DNA of 64,000 nt, from assembly GCF_008271365.1 (NCBI RefSeq), contig NZ_CP043430.1:372001-436000 (forward strand), in the 5' to 3' direction. The notes under the pieces are model-generated. The model was not told the origin of the DNA. It did not search any database and was given only the letters and a program-made list of their open reading frames with translations. Source of the DNA: Microbacterium sp. 1S1 (GTDB lineage Bacteria; Actinomycetota; Actinomycetes; Actinomycetales; Microbacteriaceae). A program made the translations under genes and the position numbers. Of the stretch, positions 35,516-44,152 are shown piece by piece. Position 1 is the first letter of the stretch; every line of letters starts with the position of its first letter.

Positions 35516-37246
35516 TCAGTTGCGGCTCAGGGGGCGGGTCGCGCCGCGGGTGTCGAGGGCGAGCTCCTCGGCATCCATCGCGGCCAGCAGCTCGCGCATG
35601 ACCTCCTCGTCGAGCTCCCCGGCGTCACGCTCGGCCACGAGGATCTCCCGCCGCACCTGCAACCACCCCTTCGTGAGCGCGACCAGGTCGTCGTAGGAGG
35701 GGCGCGCGACCGTGTCCTCCACCTCCTGCGCGTCGTCGGTGTCCTTCTCCACCCGGGTCATGCGCTTGGTGAACGCGTCGAACATGCCGAGGTCCACCTC
35801 GCCGTGCTTCTGCTCCCACTCCCGACGCTTCTCGGCGAGATAGGCCTTGCCCGCTTCTCGGCTCTTGGCCTTGACGTTCCGCAGAGCGGCCGCGTCCTCC
35901 TCCCGCTCCTCGTCCCCCGCGATCTGCAGACGGCGGATGAGCAGTGGCAGCGTGAGCCCCTGCAGGAGAAGCGTGCCCACCGTGACGATGAAGGCGACGA
36001 CGACGATGGCGTGCGCCGCCTCCGTGTCGAGCCCAGCGAGGTCGGCAGCGGCCACCGCGATCGCGAGGGTCACCACACCCCGCATGCCCGCCCACGAGAT
36101 GACGGCGTTGTCCTTCCAGGTCAGCCGGAGACCCGCCATCCGCTCCCGCACGATCTGCGTCCGCAGCTCGTCCGTGCTGTGGTCGCGCCAGCGCCGGGAC
36201 CGGCGGCGACGTTCATCGAACTCCCCGGACGCGATACCGCGGTCCATACGGGCGAGCCGACGACGGTCCTGGAAGTTCGACCAGGCGCTGATCGGGTAGA
36301 TGTAGAGCGGCCGCACCACGAGCACCACCAGGAGCACGGCGCCGGAGAGCAGGAGGATGTGCCCCACCGACTCGCTGCCGAGGTCGCTGAGCACCCTCGG
36401 GAACTGGAGGCCGATGTAGGCGAACACGAAGCTCTCCAGCAGCAGGTCGGCGGACAGCCACAGCGGCGCCTCCTGTTGCCGGGTCGTGTAGTCGGTGCGA
36501 GGGGCGTTGAAGCCGACGAAGAGCCCCATCGCCACGACCGCGAGGACGCCCGACCCCTGCAGGTGCTCCGCGATGCCGTAGGCGCCGAACGGCGCGAGCA
36601 GGCCGAAGGTCCCGATCACGACCGGGTCGCCGATCCGCATCCGGAGCTGATGCAGCACGACCCCGAAGACGAGGCCGATGCCCACGCCCACCCCCACGGC
36701 CAGAAGGAACTGCCAGACGCCACCCCAGACCGAGACCGTGGCACCGGCGAGGATCGCGGCGAACACGCGGTACAGCGTGAGAGAGGTCGCGTCGTTGATG
36801 AGACTCTCGCCCGACAGCACCGTCATGATGCGACGGGGCAGACCGAGACGACGACCGATCGCCGCCGCCGACACCGCGTCGGGCGGGGCCACGATCGCCC
36901 CGAGCAGCAGCGCGCCCGGAAGCGTGAGCGACGGCAGGATCAGCCAGGCCACGAGTCCGACGGCCAGCGCGGTGAGCAGCACGAGCCAGATCCCCAGGCG
37001 GCGGATCTGGGGGAGGCTGCGTTTGAACCCGACGAACGACACGTCCAGCGCCGCGGAGTACAGCAGCGGCGGCAGCACGAGGCTCAGCAGCAGGTGTCCG
37101 TCGACGTCGAGCTCCGGTACGAACGGGAGGAAGGACGCGGCGAGGGCGACGACGGTCACGAGCAGCGGTGCGGGCCAGCCGCGTGAACGCGCGACGGCGG
37201 CGACGGCGACCGCTCCGACGAGGACGTAGAAGATCCCGGCTTCCAT
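35516..37246 (-). CDS. Na+/H+ antiporter, CPA1 family
   Basis: A 576-residue monovalent cation:proton antiporter. About 12 helices occupy residues 1-440, with the family ESLINDATSL (Asn-Asp ion-site motif) near 155 and SWAGMRGVVTLA near 380. An arginine-rich cytosolic loop (SGEFDERRRRSRRWRDH) and a C-terminal domain of about 130 charged residues follow. It handles pH or Na+ homeostasis. Leaderless start: TACGCT (37253-37258) ends 6 nt before the ATG. Confidence 0.92.
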   Translation of the reverse strand: MEAGIFYVLVGAVAVAAVARSRGWPAPLLVTVVALAASFLPFVPELDVDGHLLLSLVLPPLLYSAALDVSFVGFKRSLPQIRRLGIWLVLLTALAVGLVAWLILPSLTLPGALLLGAIVAPPDAVSAAAIGRRLGLPRRIMTVLSGESLINDATSLTLYRVFAAILAGATVSVWGGVWQFLLAVGVGVGIGLVFGVVLHQLRMRIGDPVVIGTFGLLAPFGAYGIAEHLQGSGVLAVVAMGLFVGFNAPRTDYTTRQQEAPLWLSADLLLESFVFAYIGLQFPRVLSDLGSESVGHILLLSGAVLLVVLVVRPLYIYPISAWSNFQDRRRLARMDRGIASGEFDERRRRSRRWRDHSTDELRTQIVRERMAGLRLTWKDNAVISWAGMRGVVTLAIAVAAADLAGLDTEAAHAIVVVAFIVTVGTLLLQGLTLPLLIRRLQIAGDEEREEDAAALRNVKAKSREAGKAYLAEKRREWEQKHGEVDLGMFDAFTKRMTRVEKDTDDAQEVEDTVARPSYDDLVALTKGWLQVRREILVAERDAGELDEEVMRELLAAMDAEELALDTRGATRPLSRN

Positions 37247-37282
37247 GCGGAAAGCGTAGCGGCGACGCCGGCGCGCCCCGCG

Positions 37283-37313
37283 CCTCCGCTGTGCCTTCGG
37301 ACACGCGCGGAGG
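37283..37313 (-). terminator. Weak hairpin after the MerR-type gene
   Basis: CCTCCGC (37283-37289) pairs with GCGGAGG (37307-37313), with a short inner GTG/CAC pair after a bulge, 12 bp downstream of the MerR-type stop (minus strand). Confidence 0.35.
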
Positions 37314-37324
37314 GGACGCGAAAG

Positions 37325-37633
37325 TCACGGGGTGCCGGGCTGGTCCCGTGCGGAGCTCTCCGCGTCGAGCGCCTCGCGGAGGTCGGCGTTCTCGTCCTGC
37401 AGGTCGAGGACCCGCGCGATCCCGGCGATGTTGATGCCGTCGCCGCGCAGCTCCGCCGCCCGGCGCAGTCGCCTGATGTCGTCGTCGCTGAACCGGCGGG
37501 TGCCGCCGTCGCTGCGGGCCGGTGCGACGAGCCCCTTGCTCTCGAACAGCCGGATCGTCGCCTCGGGGAGGTCGACGAGCTGAGCGGCCACGGCGATGCC
37601 GTAGAGCGGGGTTCGCGAGTCGCGTGTGGTCAT
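37325..37633 (-). CDS. MerR family regulator, HspR-like
   Basis: A 102-residue MerR-type protein with a winged helix (LYGIAVAAQLVDLPEATIRLFESKGLV, then RSDGGTRRFSDDDIRRL) and a short coiled coil (IARVLDLQDENADLREAL). The opening and its place divergent from an Hsp20 gene match HspR-type heat-shock repressors. It probably represses hsp20 and itself through the palindrome at 37699-37715. Confidence 0.8.
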   Translation of the reverse strand: MTTRDSRTPLYGIAVAAQLVDLPEATIRLFESKGLVAPARSDGGTRRFSDDDIRRLRRAAELRGDGINIAGIARVLDLQDENADLREALDAESSARDQPGTP

Positions 37634-37698
37634 CCGGATGTCCTCGGTTCGGGGTTGCGCGATTCCTGATGCTGTTCTATAACAAATCTATACCTCAA

Positions 37699-37715
37699 GT
37701 GCAGATAATCTGCAC
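37699..37715. promoter_or_regulatory. 17-bp palindromic operator between merR-type gene and hsp20
   Basis: GTGCAGAT-A-ATCTGCAC is a perfect palindrome. It contains GATAAT (37704-37709), a likely -10 box for hsp20, so a bound regulator would block the promoter. A CCTCAAG just left resembles half of the actinobacterial HAIR element, but the other half is missing. Confidence 0.65.
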
Positions 37716-37760
37716 ACCACCTCAGCCCTTCGCAGGGCCGCACGAAAGGAGAAACCCCTC

Positions 37761-38183
37761 ATGGCACTGACCTTCGATCCCTTCAGCCAGCTCGATCGCT
37801 TCGCCGCGAGCGTGCTGGACTCCGTTCGCGCACCCCGGTCGATGCCCGTGGACCTGTACCGGGACGGCGATCGCTACATCCTGCACGCCGACCTCCCCGG
37901 CGCCGATCCCGGCTCCATCGACGTCGACCTCGACGGTGGCCAGCTCACGATCCGCGCGCAGCGCACGGCCGACACCCGCGAGGGCGTCCGTTGGCTGGCG
38001 CGGGAGCGCGGAGCGGGGTCGTTCCTGCGCCAGTTCTCGCTCGGCGACGGCGTCGACCTCGACAACATCAGCGCCTCCTACGAGAGCGGCGTGCTGTCGG
38101 TCGTCATCCCGGTGAGCGAGCGGGCGAAGCCGCGCAAGATCGTGGTCGAGTCCGGCGAGCAGCGCCAGGCGATCGACGCGTGA
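37761..38183 (+). CDS. Hsp20/alpha-crystallin family small heat shock protein
   Basis: A 140-residue ATP-independent holdase. Its alpha-crystallin domain spans about 33-130 (VDLYRDGDRYILHADLPGADPGSIDVDL, ESGVLSVVIPV with the GVL core motif). It has a short N-terminal arm (FDPFSQLDRFA) and a C-terminal tail. AAAGGAG precedes the ATG by about 10 nt. Probably stress-induced by release of the MerR-type repressor. Confidence 0.93.
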   Translation: MALTFDPFSQLDRFAASVLDSVRAPRSMPVDLYRDGDRYILHADLPGADPGSIDVDLDGGQLTIRAQRTADTREGVRWLARERGAGSFLRQFSLGDGVDLDNISASYESGVLSVVIPVSERAKPRKIVVESGEQRQAIDA

Positions 38184-38189
38184 GCATCC

Positions 38190-38215
38190 GGGGGCGGCGC
38201 CGTCGCGCCGCCCCC
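38190..38215. terminator. hsp20 terminator
   Basis: An 11-bp stem (38190-38200 with 38205-38215) and a CGTC loop, followed by a T/C-rich run, start 7 bp after the hsp20 stop. Confidence 0.82.
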
Positions 38216-38250
38216 TCTTCCTCCTTCTCTTCTCGCAGAAAGGACGTCCC

Positions 38251-38478
38251 ATGGCTCTCTCTTCCTCCCTCGACCGCTTCCTCGCCGGCATGGAATACCC
38301 CGCGACCCGCGACGACCTCCTGCGCGAGGCCGCACGCGAGGGGCTTCCCGTTGACGACTGCGCGGCCCTGCACGAGCTGCCGGAGCAGAGCTTCAGCGCG
38401 GCCTGGCTCATCCGGTACCGCCTCGCTCGCCTGGCGATCGCCGATGCACTCCAGCCCGCGGCGCCGCTCGCCGCCTAG
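38251..38478 (+). CDS. DUF2795 family protein
   Basis: A 75-residue protein with the DUF2795 pattern YPATRDDLLREAAREGLP, then ALHELPEQSF. These small actinobacterial proteins often occur near stress genes; the function is unknown. AAAGGACG precedes the ATG. It lies after the hsp20 terminator, so it depends on read-through or its own promoter. Confidence 0.75.
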   Translation: MALSSSLDRFLAGMEYPATRDDLLREAAREGLPVDDCAALHELPEQSFSAAWLIRYRLARLAIADALQPAAPLAA

Positions 38479-38514
38479 GGAATGCGGGAGCGGCCGGCCA
38501 GGTTGCACCCGGAG

Positions 38515-39552
38515 ATGAACGACGTCGCACTCTCCGCCCTCGACCTCGTGCCGGTCCGCTCCGGCCAGACCAGCGCCGAGGCCATCTCCGCCTCCCTCGC
38601 CCTCGCCGAGACCGCCGACCGACTCGGCTACCGGCGCTTCTGGTTCGCCGAGCACCACAACATGCCGGCGGTCGCGTCGACCACTCCTCCGGTCCTCATC
38701 GCGGCGGCCGCCACCCGCACCTCCCGGATCCGGCTGGGTTCGGGCGGCGTCATGCTGCCCAACCACGCCCCCCTGATCGTGGCCGAGCAGTTCGCCGCGC
38801 TCGAAGCCATCGCGCCGGGGCGCATCGACCTTGGCCTCGGCCGGGCCGCGGGCAGCGACCCCGTCATCACCCAGCTTCTCCGCGGATCCGGGACGACGAG
38901 CGACGTCGAGCAGTTCCCACGCCATGTGCAGGACATCGCCGCCCTCTTCACCGCGGACGGCGCCACCGTGCGTTTCACCTCCGGCGGCGAGTACACCGTG
39001 CGCGCCACGCCGGCCGCGACCGGGGTTCCCGACGTCTGGCTGCTCGGGTCGAGCGACTACTCCGCGCAGCTCGCCGCCTCCCTCGGCCTCCCGTACGTGT
39101 TCGCGAACCACTTCTCCGGGCAGGGCCTCGAACGGGCCCTCGACCTCTACCGCACAAACTACCGTCCGAGCGAGGAGCACCCGGAGCCGCGCACCTTCCT
39201 CACGGTCAACGCCGTCGCCGCGCCGACCGTGGAGGAAGCCGAGGCCCGAGCGCTCCCGCAGCTGCGGATGATGGCTCGGCTCCGGCTCAACCAGCCCCTC
39301 GTGGCCCTCGAGACGGTCGAGCAGGCTCTCGCCGCAGCGCACGATGCCGCGACCGATCAGGTGGTCGAGGCTGCGCGGTCCCGGTGGTTCGTCGGTACCG
39401 GTGACTCTGTGGCCGCCGAGGTGCGCGGGTTCGCCGAGCGGTACGGCGTCGACGAGGTCATGCTCTCCCCCGTCGCCGGGGCGTACGACGCGGAGCCCCG
39501 TGACGCAGCCGCCGGCCGTGCCCGGACGCTGGAGCTCGTCGCGGGATCCTGA
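38515..39552 (+). CDS. LLM class flavin-dependent oxidoreductase (MsnO8-type)
   Basis: A 345-residue luciferase-like monooxygenase: LSALDLVPVRSGQ, FWFAEHHNMP, IRLGSGGVMLPNHAPL, EQFAALEAIAPGRIDLGLGRAAG. Full-length F420/FMN-type TIM barrel of the MsnO8 subgroup; substrate unknown. The ATG at 38515 fits the family N-terminus better than the one at 38482. Its last codons lie in the first unit of an 18-bp tandem repeat. Confidence 0.88.
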   Translation: MNDVALSALDLVPVRSGQTSAEAISASLALAETADRLGYRRFWFAEHHNMPAVASTTPPVLIAAAATRTSRIRLGSGGVMLPNHAPLIVAEQFAALEAIAPGRIDLGLGRAAGSDPVITQLLRGSGTTSDVEQFPRHVQDIAALFTADGATVRFTSGGEYTVRATPAATGVPDVWLLGSSDYSAQLAASLGLPYVFANHFSGQGLERALDLYRTNYRPSEEHPEPRTFLTVNAVAAPTVEEAEARALPQLRMMARLRLNQPLVALETVEQALAAAHDAATDQVVEAARSRWFVGTGDSVAAEVRGFAERYGVDEVMLSPVAGAYDAEPRDAAAGRARTLELVAGS

Positions 39553-39625
39553 GCCGTCGCGGGACCCTGAGCCGTCGCGGGATCCTGAGCCGTCGCGGAT
39601 CCCGAGCCGTCGCGGGATCGATATC
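39541..39625. repeat. 18-bp tandem repeat spanning the monooxygenase stop codon
   Basis: Units of GCGGGATCCTGAGCCGTC start at 39541, 39559 (one change), 39577 and 39595 (one base short), and a fifth partial unit changes into GCGGGATCGATATCG. The first unit carries the gene's TGA (39550-39552). Confidence 0.9.
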
Positions 39626-39657
39626 GCCCCCCGACCTGCCTCGCGCGGCGCATTTCT

Positions 39658-39692
39658 GATCCCGCTCCCGGTTCCCTCCTCGGTGCGGGATC
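39658..39692. repeat. Inverted repeat of GATCCCGC/GCGGGATC (family B)
   Basis: GATCCCGC (39658-39665) and GCGGGATC (39685-39692) flank a 19-nt loop, followed by GATAACGG. It is one of several GCGGGATC-type elements between 39.5 and 44.1 kb. The rest of the 299-bp gap (39553-39851) shows no gene. Confidence 0.6.
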
Positions 39693-39851
39693 GATAACGG
39701 TCGCCGGCCGGGTCCATGAGGCCCCTTTTCGATCTCGCGAGCCTCCCGCCCCCTCCCTCACAAACGCCCGCGGATTCGGGTTGTCCCCAGACGCCGGGCG
39801 GCAATGATGGTCTCGCCCGGGGTCGGGGCACACCGCGACCAGCATGGACGG

Positions 39852-40790
39852 ATGCGACACCGGATTCCGCTCCCGCCCGACCTCGGCCCTCACTTCGCGG
39901 TCCGCGACGCCGCAGCCATCGGGGTGGGCCGGAAGAGATACTCCAGCCGAGACCTCGTGCGGCCGTTCGCGGGAGTGCGGTCGACGGCGGAACCCGTCAC
40001 CTTCGACGACCGGGTGGCCTCCTACCGACCGCGGCTCCGGCAGGGTCAGTCCTTCGCCGGACGCACCGCCCTGAGACTGTGGGGGCTCCCCATGCCCTTT
40101 CGCTGGGCGCCGGGCGAGCCCCTGGATGTGGCCGTGCCTACCGGGACGTCTCCTCCCCGGACCGTCGGCGTCCGAGGGCGCCGGATCGCCCCCGGGCGGG
40201 CCGACACCTGGCACGTCCTCGGAGTACCGACGGTCGATCCGGTCAGCGCGCTGTTCCTGTGCGCGCGTGAGTTCGTGCCGGTGGCGACGGTCGCCACGCT
40301 CGATGCCCTGCTCACCGCGTCCGACGTCTACCCGGGCCTGCGGACCGGGCGGCCCGTCGCGACCGTCGAGAGCATCGAGCGACACCTGGCGCGCTGGGGG
40401 CGCTTCCCTGGATGCGGTCGAATACGCGATGCTCTGCCGCTAGCACGGCCGGGTGTCGAATCCCCGAAGGAGACGGAAACCCGTCTGCTCCTCACGACCT
40501 TCGGCCTTCCGGAGCCTTCCATCCAGCATGTCGTCTCCGTCGACGGGCGCTTCCTCGCCCGCGTCGACCTCGCCTACCCGGAACACCGCATCGCGATCGA
40601 GTACGAAGGCGACGGACATCGAACGGACCGTGACCAGTGGCGGACCGACATCCGGCGCCAGCGCGACCTCGAGGACCACGGTTGGCTCGTGATCCGGGTC
40701 ACCGAGCTCGATCTGCGCGACGGTGGCGGGGCCCTCGCCGCACGCGTGCGCCGAGCGATCGCCCTCCACCCGGTCCGCGCGCACGGCTGA
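39852..40790 (+). CDS. AbiEi-like N-terminal domain plus DUF559-type nuclease domain protein
   Basis: A 312-residue protein. The N-terminus (FAVRDAAAIGVGRKRYSSRDLVRPFAGVRS) resembles the AbiEi antitoxin winged helix found on many actinobacterial proteins. The C-terminus (about 215-305) has the VSR/DUF559 endonuclease pattern ESPKETETRLLL, ARVDLAYPEHRIAIEYEGDGH and LEDHGWLVIRVT, with conserved Asp and Glu positions. Its activity and partner are unknown; no toxin gene is adjacent. ATG 39852 is selected by family N-terminus (MRHRIPLPP); no Shine-Dalgarno is visible. Confidence 0.7.
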   Translation: MRHRIPLPPDLGPHFAVRDAAAIGVGRKRYSSRDLVRPFAGVRSTAEPVTFDDRVASYRPRLRQGQSFAGRTALRLWGLPMPFRWAPGEPLDVAVPTGTSPPRTVGVRGRRIAPGRADTWHVLGVPTVDPVSALFLCAREFVPVATVATLDALLTASDVYPGLRTGRPVATVESIERHLARWGRFPGCGRIRDALPLARPGVESPKETETRLLLTTFGLPEPSIQHVVSVDGRFLARVDLAYPEHRIAIEYEGDGHRTDRDQWRTDIRRQRDLEDHGWLVIRVTELDLRDGGGALAARVRRAIALHPVRAHG

Positions 40791-40893
40791 GCGCGGCGCC
40801 TCTCCTCGAGCAGCGGAGAGCGCCCCTTCTTCGAAGGGCTGGCTTCCGGTCGTACCGAGGCGTAGCCTCAGCGGCAGAGAGAGGGGTTCGACG

Positions 40894-41100
40894 ATGAGCA
40901 CCAAGACACTCGCACTCTGGGTGGCCTACGGCATGAACGGCGTGGTGGGCAGCATCCGTCACGACGAGAACGGCTATGTGGTGACCATGGCGGGGGCGGA
41001 CGCGGCGGCCGGGACCTATCCCAGCCTCGCCTCCGCGAAGGGCGCGCTACACGCGCGCATGCTGCCGGGCAGCGCCTGGCCGCGGTTCCAGGAGCACTGA
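40894..41100 (+). CDS. Small conserved actinobacterial protein
   Basis: A 68-residue protein with LALWVAYGMNGVVGSIRHDENGYVVTMAGADAA. It looks like a small two-layer alpha/beta domain of the kind widespread in Microbacteriaceae with no known role. AGAGAGGGG (40878-40886) is well placed before the ATG. Confidence 0.7.
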   Translation: MSTKTLALWVAYGMNGVVGSIRHDENGYVVTMAGADAAAGTYPSLASAKGALHARMLPGSAWPRFQEH

Positions 41101-41221
41101 CCGCGCGACCTCACGGGATCGCACCGAGTCACCCCAGGTGGTCCGGGTGGGCATCCGATCCCGCGACCCGGTGGGGCTCGGTGCCGGATGGAAGACGGGC
41201 GTTGATCGCGGCGAGGACGTG

Positions 41222-41236
41222 CGTTATCGATCCCGC
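41222..41236. repeat. Family B repeat unit between the small protein and pheA
   Basis: CGTTATCGATCCCGC is the reverse complement of the GCGGGATCGATAACG unit at 39685. Further GATCCCGC (41157-41164) and ACGGGATCG (41113-41121) lie in the same 168-bp gap. Confidence 0.6.
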
Positions 41237-41268
41237 GCGTGCGGGCGCGGCACGGCACACGGGTGGGG

Positions 41269-42210
41269 TCAGGACTCGGGCTCGCCCGAGAGGATGCCGC
41301 GGAGCCAATCGCGGGCCTCGATGAAGACGTCGTCGGAGTAACGGTCGGGATACTGCACGATCTGCCGGTCGGCACGGGGGTACGAGCCGAGGAACACCAC
41401 GCGCGGGCTGAAGCGGCGGATTCCGAGCAGGGCGTCGGCCATCCGCTCGTGCTCGATATGCCCGTCTGCGTCGATGACGAACCGGTATCGGCCGAGCTCG
41501 TCGCCGATGGGCCTCGACTCGATGAGCGAGAGGTTGATCCCCCGCGTCGAGAACTGCTCCAGCATCTCCAGGAGCGAACCCGGGTGGTCATGCGGGAGCT
41601 CGACGATCAGCGAGGTCTTGTCGGCTCCGGTCGGCGCGGGCGAGCGCGTGGTGCGGGTGACCAGCACGAACCGCGTGACGGCGGCCGCGTTGTCCCCGAT
41701 GCCCTCCGCCAGCACGTCGACGTCGTAGTGCTGGACGATCCCCGGCGCGGCGATCGCGGCCTGCGCGGGCGAGGTGCCGTCGAGGACGCCGATCGCCGAC
41801 GCGACGTTGCTGGCCGCCGGAACGTGCGAATGCGTCGGGAGGTGTTCGCCGAGCCAGCCGTGGCACTGTGCGTACGCGACGGGGTGCGCGGCGATGACTT
41901 CCACCTGGTCGAGGGTGGTCCCCCGCGGTGCCACGAGGACGAAGTTCACCTTCACCAGGTACTCGCCGATGATGCGGAGCCCTGGCAGGGTCGCCAGCGC
42001 GTCTTGGGTGGTGGAGACGCCGCCCTCGATGGAGTTCTCGATCGCGATCATGGCCGCATCGCTGCGTCCCTCGAGCACGTCCGCGAGCGCTTCGCCCACG
42101 TTGTGCACGGGCCGCCATTCCTGGCCCCTGGCCTCCGCCACCTGGTCGAGCGCCGCCTCCGTGAAGGTTCCGGCTGGTCCGAGATAGCTGTAGGTGCGGC
42201 GAGCGGTCAC
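41269..42210 (-). CDS. pheA: Prephenate dehydratase
   Basis: A 313-residue monofunctional enzyme converting prephenate to phenylpyruvate in phenylalanine synthesis. The catalytic domain (1-190) has YLGPAGTFTEAAL, IENSIEGGVSTTQD and the TRF motif in AAAVTRFVLV. The ACT regulatory domain (about 205-280) has HDHPGSLLEML and LSLIESRPIGDELGRYRF (ESRP motif for Phe feedback). The GTG start is leaderless: TAGGCT (42218-42223) ends 7 nt upstream. Confidence 0.95.
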   Translation of the reverse strand: MTARRTYSYLGPAGTFTEAALDQVAEARGQEWRPVHNVGEALADVLEGRSDAAMIAIENSIEGGVSTTQDALATLPGLRIIGEYLVKVNFVLVAPRGTTLDQVEVIAAHPVAYAQCHGWLGEHLPTHSHVPAASNVASAIGVLDGTSPAQAAIAAPGIVQHYDVDVLAEGIGDNAAAVTRFVLVTRTTRSPAPTGADKTSLIVELPHDHPGSLLEMLEQFSTRGINLSLIESRPIGDELGRYRFVIDADGHIEHERMADALLGIRRFSPRVVFLGSYPRADRQIVQYPDRYSDDVFIEARDWLRGILSGEPES

Positions 42211-42297
42211 GGCGTTCAGCCTATCCCTCGGTGACTCATCGCATTCCCGCATGTCAAGGCGGATGCGCGTATCGATCACACCGGGCAGACTGAGACC

Positions 42298-43941
42298 ATG
42301 AGCAGCCGTGCCGGCCTCCCCGCGGAGGAAAGTGACCTGATCGACGTCGACGAGCTGATCGCCGCCTACTACGACCGCGTACCGAACCCGGACGTCGTCG
42401 CCGAGCGGGTGGCCTTCGGTACCAGCGGACACCGAGGCTCCTCGCTCACCAACAGCTTCAACGAACACCACATCCTCGCGACCACCCAGGCCATCGTCGA
42501 CTACCGCGCAGCGCAGGGCATCACGGGCCCGCTCTTCCTCGGTCGCGACACGCACGCCCTGTCCCTCCCGGCCGAGCGCAGCGCCATCGAGGTCCTGCTT
42601 GCGAACGGGGTGGACGTTCGTGTCGACGCCAGAGACTCGTGGGTGCCGACGCCGGCACTGAGTCACGCGATCCTCACCTACAACCGCGGGCGCGCCGCCG
42701 ATGACCCGGGCCGGGCCGACGGCATCGTCGTCACCCCGTCGCACAACCCGCCCCGCGACGGCGGCTTCAAGTACAACCCGCCGCACGGGGGGCCGGCCGA
42801 CACCGATGCGACGGGCTGGATCGCCGAGCGCGCCAACCAGCTCATCGCCGGCGGCCTTGCCGAGGTTCGTCGTGAGCGCTTCGCCGACGTGGACTGGGAC
42901 GCGATCACCGGCTACGACTTCCGTGACGCGTACGTCCGCGACCTCCCCTCGATCATCGACTTCGAGGCGATCCGTCGCGCTGGCGTGCGAATCGGCGCCG
43001 ATCCCCTGGGCGGTGCGTCGGTGGAGTACTGGTCGCTGATCGCGGAGGTGCACGATCTGGACCTCACTGTCGTGAACCCGGAGGTCGACCCCACCTGGCG
43101 CTTCATGACGCTCGACTGGGACGAGAAGATCCGGATGGATCCGTCCTCCCCCTCGGCCATGGCCGCGCTGGTGGCGAAGAAGGGCGACTACGACATCCTC
43201 ACCGGGAACGACGCCGACGCGGACCGCCACGGTATCGTCACCCCGGACGCCGGGCTGATGAATCCGAACCACTACCTGGCCGTCGCGATCGACTACCTCT
43301 TCTCGCACCGCGAGCACTGGCCGCGCGATGCCGCGGTGGGCAAGACGCTCGTGTCGTCCATGATCATCGACCGGGTCGCTGACTCGCTGGGCCGGCGCCT
43401 GCTGGAGGTCCCGGTGGGCTTCAAGTGGTTCGTGCCCGGACTGCTCGACGGCTCTGTCGCATTCGGCGGCGAGGAGTCAGCGGGCGCTTCCTTCCTCCGT
43501 CACGACGGTTCCGTGTGGTCGACCGACAAGGACGGCATCCTCCTCTGTCTGCTCGCGGCGGAGATTCTCGCCGTGACGGGGAAGACTCCGTCGGAGCGCT
43601 ACGCGGAGCTGGAGGACGCCTTCGGGTCGTCCGCGTATCAGCGCGTCGATGCGCCGGCGACACCCGAGCAGAAGGCCACGCTCGGCAAGCTCGCCCCGGA
43701 ATCGGTGACGGCGACGACACTCGCCGGCGAGGACATCACGGCGAAGCTCTCACATGCTCCGGGCAACGGCGCGGCGATCGGCGGACTCAAGGTGCAGACG
43801 CCGCACGCGTGGTTCGCCGCACGACCGTCCGGCACCGAAGACGTCTACAAGCTCTACGCCGAGAGCCTGCGCGGCCCGGAGCACCTCGCCGAAGTGCAGG
43901 CCGAGGCCCGCGCGGTGGTCTCCGCTGCCCTCGGCGACTGA
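42298..43941 (+). CDS. pgm: Phosphoglucomutase (alpha-D-glucose phosphate-specific)
   Basis: A 547-residue enzyme interconverting glucose-1- and glucose-6-phosphate. It has [10 protein letters not shown] (42-50), the active-site serine in [11 protein letters not shown] (Ser148), the metal loop [10 protein letters not shown] and a sugar loop EESAGASF. It ends with the phosphate-binding [12 protein letters not shown]. Full length. It links glycolysis to glycogen and nucleotide-sugar synthesis, and may serve the Gal pathway encoded about 16 kb away. CAGACT 6 nt before the ATG is a weak leaderless -10. Confidence 0.96.
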   Translation: MSSRAGLPAEESDLIDVDELIAAYYDRVPNPDVVAERVAFGTSGHRGSSLTNSFNEHHILATTQAIVDYRAAQGITGPLFLGRDTHALSLPAERSAIEVLLANGVDVRVDARDSWVPTPALSHAILTYNRGRAADDPGRADGIVVTPSHNPPRDGGFKYNPPHGGPADTDATGWIAERANQLIAGGLAEVRRERFADVDWDAITGYDFRDAYVRDLPSIIDFEAIRRAGVRIGADPLGGASVEYWSLIAEVHDLDLTVVNPEVDPTWRFMTLDWDEKIRMDPSSPSAMAALVAKKGDYDILTGNDADADRHGIVTPDAGLMNPNHYLAVAIDYLFSHREHWPRDAAVGKTLVSSMIIDRVADSLGRRLLEVPVGFKWFVPGLLDGSVAFGGEESAGASFLRHDGSVWSTDKDGILLCLLAAEILAVTGKTPSERYAELEDAFGSSAYQRVDAPATPEQKATLGKLAPESVTATTLAGEDITAKLSHAPGNGAAIGGLKVQTPHAWFAARPSGTEDVYKLYAESLRGPEHLAEVQAEARAVVSAALGD

Positions 43942-43958
43942 CACCCCCTCCCCGCTTC

Positions 43959-44012
43959 GCGGGATCGAAACCGCTCCCCTCGGCAGCCGTCGGGGGGAGT
44001 TTTCGATCCCGC
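43959..44012. repeat. Family B inverted repeat after pgm
   Basis: GCGGGATCGAAA (43959-43970) and TTTCGATCCCGC (44001-44012) are perfectly complementary, with CTCCCC/GGGGGGAG inside. A third half-site TTTTTGATCCCGC lies at 44083-44095. It may also terminate pgm. Confidence 0.75.
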
Positions 44013-44097
44013 CCCCGCACCGCCCGAGCCCGGACGGGGTTGCGGGTTCAAGAACGTTCCTCTCCCGCGCCTCAGGGGTCCGTTTTTGATCCCGCAA

Positions 44098-44152
44098 GCG
44101 GGGACGGGCGGGAGGACGGGCGGGGGACGGGGGGCGGGGGCGGGGACGGGGG
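44098..44152 (+). other. G-rich tract with quadruplex potential
   Basis: About 55 bp with repeated GGGG/GGG runs separated by A, C or GA on the plus strand, directly next to the stop codon of the minus-strand ATPase gene. Read on that gene's mRNA it is a C-rich tail. Confidence 0.5.
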
